Shown: piece by piece, positions 33,964 through 35,841 of the stretch | How positions within the stretch are numbered: position 1 is the first letter of the stretch | How the letters are laid out: each line of letters starts with the position of its first letter | Assembly (NCBI GenBank): GCA_018336075.1 | Contig: JAGXRB010000266.1 | Location: 1 to 35,841, forward strand | Direction of reading: 5' to 3' | DNA length: 35,841 nucleotides | Source: Bacteroidota bacterium | GTDB lineage: Bacteria; Bacteroidota; Bacteroidia; Bacteroidales; F082 | Position numbers and translations under genes: made by a program | Notes under the pieces: model-generated | Database searches by the model: none | What the model was told of the DNA's origin: nothing | Seen by the model: only the letters and a program-made list of their open reading frames with translations

Positions 33964-33966
33964 GTT

Positions 33967-34947
33967 TCATTGCCAGTCTAGGGTTTCCTTTAATTCCTCC
34001 ATCAATGTTTGTATGATTTCCTTCAGTGGGCGTATGTTGGTGATAAATCCTATAGATGGCCCTGCACACCAAACGGTTTTATATGTTGCTTTAAAAGCTG
34101 ACTTCTCTATTCTTTTCATTCCTCTGAATGCAATCAATAACTTTAACTGCTTTTTGAAAAAGGGATACTTTTTCATCAACACCTCAAGAAACCCCGGCTT
34201 TGTGCCAATTTGCCTGACGTAGGGCGTATTAATTACTGTGAGAGGCGTTCCAGACAAACGACTAGTGAGCACGACATCCTGAGCGTTAAAATCGATCAAT
34301 GCCTGTTTGTATTCCGCAGAAACAGGGGCTTCATCAGAGGCGATAAAAAGTGTTCCGACAGAGACTCCGGAAGCACCTAGATCAAGTGCCTGTTTAATGT
34401 GGATTCCTTTTCCGACGCCACCGGCTGAAATGACCGGAATATTGCAATTTCTGACCAGCAGCGGAATAAGTTCATCTGATGGTAAAGGGCCACAATGACC
34501 TCCTGCACTGCTGTTTACAGCAATAAGGGCATCTGCGCCCAATGCTTCCACTTTTTTCGCATACTCAAGATTCACCACATCACAAAAAACTTTTATTCCA
34601 AGTGGTTTGCAGCGCTTTATCACTTCTTCAGGACTGCCAAGTGAAGTGATGATAAAATCCACCTTCATCCTGCAAAGTGTTTCAAGCTGCTTCTTAAAGT
34701 GTGGATTCGATTTGTTTACAATAAGATTGAATCCAAAGGGCTTACTGCTTTTTTGACGGATTTCCGAAATTGCCGCAATCATTGCATCATCGGTTCGGTA
34801 ATTCAATGCAGGAATAGCAGCTGTTGCTCCAGCCTCAAGTGCAGCAATTACCATTTCGCTGTTTGAAATAAGAAACATTGGCGCAACCAAAACAGGGTGT
34901 TCAATTCCCAGCATCTCGGTAAAGGAAGTTTTTAGAATCTGCCTCAT
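33967..34947 (-). CDS. Nitronate monooxygenase-family flavoprotein (2-nitropropane dioxygenase/FabK-like)
   Basis: 326 residues, a TIM-barrel FMN enzyme. Motifs: EHPVLVAPMFLISNSEMV at the start, FGFNLIVN, the active-site loop SSAGGHCG (147-153, with the conserved His151), VISAGGVGKG (172-181) and GASGVSVGTLFIASDEAP (191-208), which bind FMN phosphate. Members oxidise alkyl nitronates such as propionate-3-nitronate, or reduce enoyl-ACP (FabK); the sequence does not decide between them, although the GGHxG loop is shared with nitronate monooxygenases. The length is normal. It is convergent with the ferredoxin gene, with 3 bases between the stops. The 157-base gap to topA shows no clear promoter. 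Confidence 0.85.
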   Translation of the reverse strand: MRQILKTSFTEMLGIEHPVLVAPMFLISNSEMVIAALEAGATAAIPALNYRTDDAMIAAISEIRQKSSKPFGFNLIVNKSNPHFKKQLETLCRMKVDFIITSLGSPEEVIKRCKPLGIKVFCDVVNLEYAKKVEALGADALIAVNSSAGGHCGPLPSDELIPLLVRNCNIPVISAGGVGKGIHIKQALDLGASGVSVGTLFIASDEAPVSAEYKQALIDFNAQDVVLTSRLSGTPLTVINTPYVRQIGTKPGFLEVLMKKYPFFKKQLKLLIAFRGMKRIEKSAFKATYKTVWCAGPSIGFITNIRPLKEIIQTLMEELKETLDWQ

Positions 34948-35104
34948 AAGGAATATTTAGAATAATACTCGAAAAGCTTCCGTTTTATCAAGTAATAAAA
35001 AGCGTTGACAAAGAAGTGTAAAAAACTTAAAATCAATGATATAAAATTGATTCAATAGTTTTTTCCAGAATTCAGTCATTTCAAAAAGAAATGAACTTAT
35101 CTCG

Positions 35105-35841
35105 CTATTTACCTTTTTTCTTTACAAATCGCTTTTTTGGAGCATTATCCGGATTGTTAACAATGCTCATGCAGTCTTCAAAACTGAGTTTTTCCGGATC
35201 AGTTCCTTTTGGAATTTTGAAATTGCTTTTGTTAAAGCTTATATACGGGCCGTAACGACCGTTCAGAACTTTTAATCCGGGTTCTTTTTCAAATTCCCTG
35301 ATTACACTTTGCGCTTCCTTTGTACGTTTTCCATCAATGAGTTCAATTGCTCTTTCCAGATCAATTGTTGCTGCATCATCAGTTTTTGCAAGACTGAAAA
35401 ACTGGCTGTTGTGCTTTACATAAGGGCCAAACCTGCCAATAGCCACCGTAACATCCTTTTCTTCAAACTTCCCGATATTTCTGGGATATTCGAACAGTTT
35501 TAACGCTTCTTCCAGACTGATTTCCTCCATGCTCTGGTCTTTCCTGAGCCCTGAAAAGCGCGGTTTCTCTTCTGATTCCGTATCTCCAATCTGAACCATT
35601 GGACCAAAACGGCCAACTTTGACAAACACGTTATTCCCTGATGCAGGGTCAATTCCTAAGAGCTTTTCGCCTGAAAACTTACCGGCATTCTCGGTCGTGT
35701 CGACAATTTTTTTATGAAAAGGCCCATAAAACTCTTTAATCATTTCATTCCAAACCTTTCGTCCTTCGGCAATTTCATCGAATTCCTTTTCGACGTTGGC
35801 AGTGAAATTGTAATCGATAATACTATCAAAATACTGCACCA
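35105..35841 (-). CDS. topA: DNA topoisomerase I, C-terminal part (gene continues beyond the window)
   Basis: About 245 residues at the end of topoisomerase I. The frame is open through the right edge, so the catalytic TOPRIM domain and active-site Tyr lie outside. Visible: the end of the conserved core (IIDYNFTANVEKEFDEIAEG, with VWNEMIKEFYGPF) followed by three repeated C-terminal units with the signatures VKVGRFGPMVQIG, VAIGRFGPYVKH and LNGRYGPYIS. These are the TopA C-terminal repeats of the Bacteroidota type, which replace the zinc fingers of the E. coli enzyme. The Lys-rich end (KKRFVKKKGK) probably binds DNA. It relaxes negative supercoils during transcription and replication. Confidence 0.93.
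   Translation of the reverse strand, partial: VQYFDSIIDYNFTANVEKEFDEIAEGRKVWNEMIKEFYGPFHKKIVDTTENAGKFSGEKLLGIDPASGNNVFVKVGRFGPMVQIGDTESEEKPRFSGLRKDQSMEEISLEEALKLFEYPRNIGKFEEKDVTVAIGRFGPYVKHNSQFFSLAKTDDAATIDLERAIELIDGKRTKEAQSVIREFEKEPGLKVLNGRYGPYISFNKSNFKIPKGTDPEKLSFEDCMSIVNNPDNAPKKRFVKKKGK

Noticed and set aside
35076-35094. Hairpin TCATTTC-AAAAA-GAAATGA as topA terminator
   Set aside because: The stem is AT-rich and no U-run follows on the minus strand.
1-35841. tRNA, rRNA, insertion sequence, prophage, integrase or CRISPR array
   Set aside because: None was seen by eye on either strand; no transposase-like protein, terminal repeats or cloverleaf pattern was recognised.

Overview
The window looks like a chromosomal segment of a Bacteroidota bacterium, probably Bacteroidales-like, of moderate-to-low GC. 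The sequence supports this in several ways. Promoter-like sites fit the Bacteroidota pattern TTG, 19-20 bases, TAnnTTTG, and are seen upstream of several genes. Shine-Dalgarno sites are mostly absent. There is a UpxY/NusG-like regulator, a GldH-like lipoprotein, paired LVIVD-repeat surface proteins, a DUF6249 protein, a DUF6873 protein and a short relic-like Gly/Tyr tail of a Wzc-type tyrosine kinase. Apart from two possible gene relics, the window is ordinary dense chromosome. I see no insertion sequence, prophage, CRISPR array, tRNA or rRNA.

Layout. Bases 1-2640 hold the start of a basic, low-complexity protein leaving the window, a DUF2007-Usp stress protein and a PlsC-type acyltransferase. 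Bases 2734-10566 hold three cytoplasmic sensor kinases in a row on the minus strand: a six-PAS/GAF hybrid kinase, a PAS/GAF hybrid kinase, and a receiver-first kinase translated right after the second one. No DNA-binding output regulator is encoded with them. Bases 10793-16281 are a complete RND efflux operon in the order adaptor, pump, TolC-like channel. Bases 16513-19206 are a four-gene cell-surface operon: two LVIVD-repeat proteins followed by two paralogous beta-barrel-like proteins. Then come a serine hydrolase of the beta-lactamase fold and a DUF6249 membrane protein.

Bases 21317-29823 are mainly plus strand and mostly housekeeping: an NlpC/P60 hydrolase, an Elp3-like radical SAM protein overlapping a DUF6873 protein, aspS, dnaG, then an atypical SDR oxidoreductase coupled to a DUF429 protein. 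Minus-strand pspC and a gene of unknown function lie between aspS and dnaG. Bases 29880-32287 hold a GldH-like lipoprotein, the orphan tyrosine-kinase tail, a UpxY-like antiterminator and a WbpP-like UDP-sugar epimerase. This looks like the stub of a surface-polysaccharide locus. The right end holds a coiled-coil membrane protein with a clear terminator, a structured intergenic region, a 2Fe-2S ferredoxin, a nitronate monooxygenase-like flavoprotein and the C-terminal third of topoisomerase I.

The points most worth a second look are the orphan kinase tail beside upxY, the radical SAM/DUF6873 pair, the SDR that lacks its catalytic tyrosine together with the inverted repeat in front of it, the kinase cluster with its shared GAF module, and the structured 33.3-33.6 kb intergenic region. 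I did not find a system that I can confidently call entirely new.
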